A stretch of 8,926 nucleotides of DNA from Flavobacteriales bacterium (lineage in GTDB: Bacteria > Bacteroidota > Bacteroidia > Flavobacteriales > Flavobacteriaceae). The stretch spans positions 1-8,926 of the forward strand of contig JALVLX010000180.1 of the NCBI GenBank assembly GCA_027032855.1. The letters are read 5' to 3'. Both the position numbers and the translations under genes were made by a program. The notes beneath the pieces are model-generated. The model searched no databases, was not told where the DNA came from, and saw nothing but the letters and a program-made list of their open reading frames with translations. Each line of letters begins with the position of its first letter. Positions within the stretch are counted from its first letter, which is position 1. This document shows positions 6,714 through 8,926 of the stretch, one piece after another.

Positions 6714-8630
6714 ATGACTATGAAAAAATTATATATACTCATTATTTCATTAACATTAGGACTGAATGTCGCTATGGCACAAAGCACTCTTGTTAAAAAA
6801 GCAGATAAATATTACAGCCGCTTACAATACGTAAAAGCTACTGAAACTTACGAAAAAGCAATAGCAAACGGTGATGCCGATGATCATGTTTATCAAAACA
6901 TCGCTGATGCATATTATCAAATTTTTGACACTAAAAATGCAGAAAAATACTATGCAATTTTAGCTACAAAATCTGATGATCCGGAAGTATTTTATCGTTA
7001 TGCACAAATGTTGAAAGCTAACGGTAAATATGAGCAAAGTACACCTTGGATGGAAAAATTTGCCAACATGAAACCGGCTGATCACCGTGCTATGAAATTT
7101 AGAGAGATGCCAAATTATTTGCCTAGAATTTTGGAACGGGGTAAAGATAAATTTGTTGTTAATGAAATGCAAAACATCAATACAGAATATTCTGATTTTG
7201 ATGCGCAACTTAACAAAGGCAAATTATATTTTGTATCTGCTCGCGACACAAGAGGTAAAATCTACGAGTGGGACAAACAACCATTCTTAGATATTTATCA
7301 AGCTGATTATAAAGATGGTACTGTTAGTAATATCGAAAAACTTCCCGGTGATGTAAACACTAAATATCACGATGGGACATTTGCTATTTCACCTGACGGT
7401 AAAACCATGTACTTTACCAGAGATAATTATGCTGACAGAACCTATAAAACAGATACAACCGGTATCAGCCGTTTGAAATTATTCTCTGCAAAATTGATTA
7501 ACGGAGAATGGACTGATATTCGTGAATTACCATTTAATAATGATAACTATTCAGTAGGTCATCCTGCTGTAAGTCCTGACGGCAAAAAATTATATTTCTC
7601 GTCCGATATGCCGGGTGGATTAGGACAGTCTGACTTATACGTTGTTGATATCAAAAGAGGTCGTAACAATTTTGGTAACCCTGTTAATTTAGGACCAAAC
7701 ATCAACACTGAAGGACGTGAAAGTTTTCCTTTTATCAGCAAAAAAGGCGATTTGTATTTCTCTTCTGACGGTCACTTAGGTTTAGGTGGATTAGATGTAT
7801 TCGGTTGTAGAAATGTTGACGGCAAATTCTCAAGACCAAGAAACCTTGGTGTACCTTTAAATAGTGGAAAAGATGATTTTGCTATTTATATTGACGATGA
7901 TACCAAAGACGGTTTTATCTCAAGTAATAGAAATGCTTCCAGATTAGGTGATGACAACATCTATACAATCAAAAATATCAAACCTGTTTGCGATGTTTTA
8001 ATCTCCACAACCATTGTAGATGCTAAAACAGGTAAAGCTATTCCGCAAGCTTCCGTAACTTTAACAGACAAACAAGGTAACCCTATCAAAACTAAATTAA
8101 CAGACAACGAAGGTCATGTTGATTTCTTGATTGAATGCGACAAAGATGTTGTGGTTGAAGCCAGAGCAGAAGAATATGAAAATAACAAAGTTAACGTGGC
8201 TGCAACTGATGATGAAGAAGTTGATGTAAAAGTTGCTTTAAATCCTATCGAAAAAATTATTACTCCTAGAGAATTGGATATCAATACCATTTACTTTGAT
8301 TTTGACAAATGGAACATCCGTCGTGATGCTGCTTTCGAATTGGATAAAGTGGTTGAAGCAATGAAAAAATATGAAGATATTAAAATTCATATTGTTTCAC
8401 ATACCGACATAAGAGGTACAGAAAAATATAATCAACAGTTGTCAGAAAAACGTGCCAAATCTACCATGGAATATATTGTTTCAAAAGGTATAGACGCGTC
8501 CAGATTAACTGCTGAAGGTAAAGGCGAAAGTGAACCGGCTGTTAAATGTACCCGTTGTACAAAAGAACAACATCAACTTAACAGACGTTCTGAATTCCTT
8601 ATAGTCACAGAAGAAAAAACCAACGAATAA
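6714..8630 (+). CDS. PorE-like protein: TPR, PD40 beta-propeller, carboxypeptidase-regulatory-like and OmpA domains
   Basis: The domain order matches PorE of the type IX secretion system, a periplasmic protein thought to tie the outer-membrane complex to peptidoglycan. Residues 1-22 are a signal peptide (VAMA before QSTL). Helical TPR-like repeats cover about 24-120. A WD40-like propeller covers about 160-420, with repeats such as FAISPDGKTMYFTRD, PAVSPDGKKLYFSSD, ISKKGDLYFSSDGHLGLGG and FISSNRN. A carboxypeptidase-regulatory-like domain lies at about 428-510 (TIVDAKTGKAIPQASVTL). The OmpA domain lies at about 524-633, with IYFDFDKWNIRRDA, then SHTDIRGTEKYNQQLSEKRA, whose Asp565 and Arg580 match the residues that bind diaminopimelate in OmpA, and a final NRRSEFLI. 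No cysteine occurs before residue 365, so it is not a lipoprotein. An alternative ATG at 6720 removes two residues and may be the true start. Generic OmpA-family annotation is the fallback; PorE paralogue is my preferred reading. Confidence 0.9.
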   Translation: MTMKKLYILIISLTLGLNVAMAQSTLVKKADKYYSRLQYVKATETYEKAIANGDADDHVYQNIADAYYQIFDTKNAEKYYAILATKSDDPEVFYRYAQMLKANGKYEQSTPWMEKFANMKPADHRAMKFREMPNYLPRILERGKDKFVVNEMQNINTEYSDFDAQLNKGKLYFVSARDTRGKIYEWDKQPFLDIYQADYKDGTVSNIEKLPGDVNTKYHDGTFAISPDGKTMYFTRDNYADRTYKTDTTGISRLKLFSAKLINGEWTDIRELPFNNDNYSVGHPAVSPDGKKLYFSSDMPGGLGQSDLYVVDIKRGRNNFGNPVNLGPNINTEGRESFPFISKKGDLYFSSDGHLGLGGLDVFGCRNVDGKFSRPRNLGVPLNSGKDDFAIYIDDDTKDGFISSNRNASRLGDDNIYTIKNIKPVCDVLISTTIVDAKTGKAIPQASVTLTDKQGNPIKTKLTDNEGHVDFLIECDKDVVVEARAEEYENNKVNVAATDDEEVDVKVALNPIEKIITPRELDINTIYFDFDKWNIRRDAAFELDKVVEAMKKYEDIKIHIVSHTDIRGTEKYNQQLSEKRAKSTMEYIVSKGIDASRLTAEGKGESEPAVKCTRCTKEQHQLNRRSEFLIVTEEKTNE

Positions 8631-8644
8631 TCATTCGTTTACAT

Positions 8645-8680
8645 AACAAAAAAGTCCGGCACTAGCCGGACTTTTTTGTT
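8645..8680. terminator. Strong bidirectional intrinsic terminator between convergent genes
   Basis: A perfect 16-base-pair inverted repeat has arms at 8645-8660 and 8665-8680 around the loop ACTA. The core is GTCCGGC/GCCGGAC and it is flanked by A6 on the left and T6 on the right, so a GC-rich hairpin with a U-tract forms on transcripts from either strand. It lies 14 bases after the stop of the PorE-like gene and 26 bases beyond the stop of the convergent gene, and should end both. Confidence 0.95.
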
Positions 8681-8706
8681 TTTAGGTGCTTTATAACATT
8701 AAACTT

Positions 8707-8926
8707 TTAACTATCAACTTTTAAAAGCGGTAAGCCTTTCTTTGCCAAGCGCAAATTCATTCCGGCTTTGCCTTGCAAACCTCCGGTGTGTATGGCTAAA
8801 ATTTTACTGCCTTTCGAAAAAAAATCTTTTTTGATTAGGTCAATGATGCCATAAAGCATTTTGCCTGTGTAAACAGGGTCTAGTGGCAGGTTATGCAATA
8901 TATAAGTCATATTGATAAAATCAACC
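8707..8926 (-). CDS. D-cysteine desulfhydrase / ACC deaminase family PLP enzyme, C-terminal part only
   Basis: Only the last 73 or so codons are in the window. The frame stays open through the right edge (VDFINMTYIL precedes the core), so the internal ATG at 8910 is not the start. The segment LDPVYTGKMLYG, followed by SKILAIHTGGLQG, is characteristic of the PLP-dependent family that includes 1-aminocyclopropane-1-carboxylate deaminase and D-cysteine desulfhydrase (DcyD). Two positions known to separate the activities can be read. Genuine ACC deaminases have Glu in VYEGK and Leu in HLGG, whereas here both are Thr (VYTGK, HTGG), as in E. coli DcyD. I therefore favour D-cysteine desulfhydrase or a related PLP lyase releasing pyruvate, sulfide and ammonia. 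The catalytic lysine lies outside the window. The gene converges on the T9SS operon and shares its terminator. Confidence 0.85.
   Translation of the reverse strand, partial: VDFINMTYILHNLPLDPVYTGKMLYGIIDLIKKDFFSKGSKILAIHTGGLQGKAGMNLRLAKKGLPLLKVDS

Noticed and set aside
8707..8910. Complete small gene of 67 codons starting at ATG 8910
   Set aside because: The frame stays open to the window edge and the sequence matches the C-terminal end of a much larger enzyme, so it is a truncated view of a larger gene.

Overview
The window is AT-rich and looks like chromosomal DNA from a member of the Bacteroidota, most likely the class Flavobacteriia. Three things point there: a type IX secretion (T9SS) cargo with a gliding-motility-type C-terminal domain followed by PorP/SprF- and PorE-like genes, A-rich leaders instead of GGAGG ribosome binding sites, and promoter boxes of the Bacteroidota TAnnTTTG type.

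Layout. (1) Positions 1-2848, minus strand: a capsule/exopolysaccharide export pair. A Wza-type outer-membrane lipoprotein is followed after 5 bases by a Wzc-type polysaccharide co-polymerase/tyrosine kinase, whose end lies beyond the left edge. (2) Positions 2993-4156, minus strand: the ribosome-associated GTPase gene hflX. (3) Positions 4247-8630, plus strand: a tight three-gene unit encoding a secreted multidomain protein with a type B T9SS sorting domain, a PorP/SprF-family outer-membrane protein, and a PorE-like protein (TPR, beta-propeller, carboxypeptidase-regulatory-like domain, OmpA peptidoglycan-binding domain). It starts from a recognisable promoter and ends at a very strong hairpin terminator. 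(4) Positions 8707-8926, minus strand: the C-terminal end of a PLP-dependent D-cysteine desulfhydrase/ACC deaminase family enzyme, convergent on that terminator.

How the genes work together. Wza and Wzc would form the trans-envelope export machine for a surface polysaccharide whose other genes should lie to the left. The plus-strand trio reads as a self-contained secretion cassette: the cargo leaves through the T9SS by its C-terminal domain, the PorP/SprF-like protein is its probable outer-membrane partner, and the PorE-like protein would link that complex to peptidoglycan. hflX and the desulfhydrase-family gene are housekeeping neighbours with no evident link to either system.

No stretch longer than about 150 bases lacks a gene. 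I see no tRNA, rRNA, CRISPR array, insertion sequence or attachment site. The most interesting region is 4247-8630: a named class of system (T9SS type B cargo plus dedicated partners), but with an individual cargo whose function I cannot identify.
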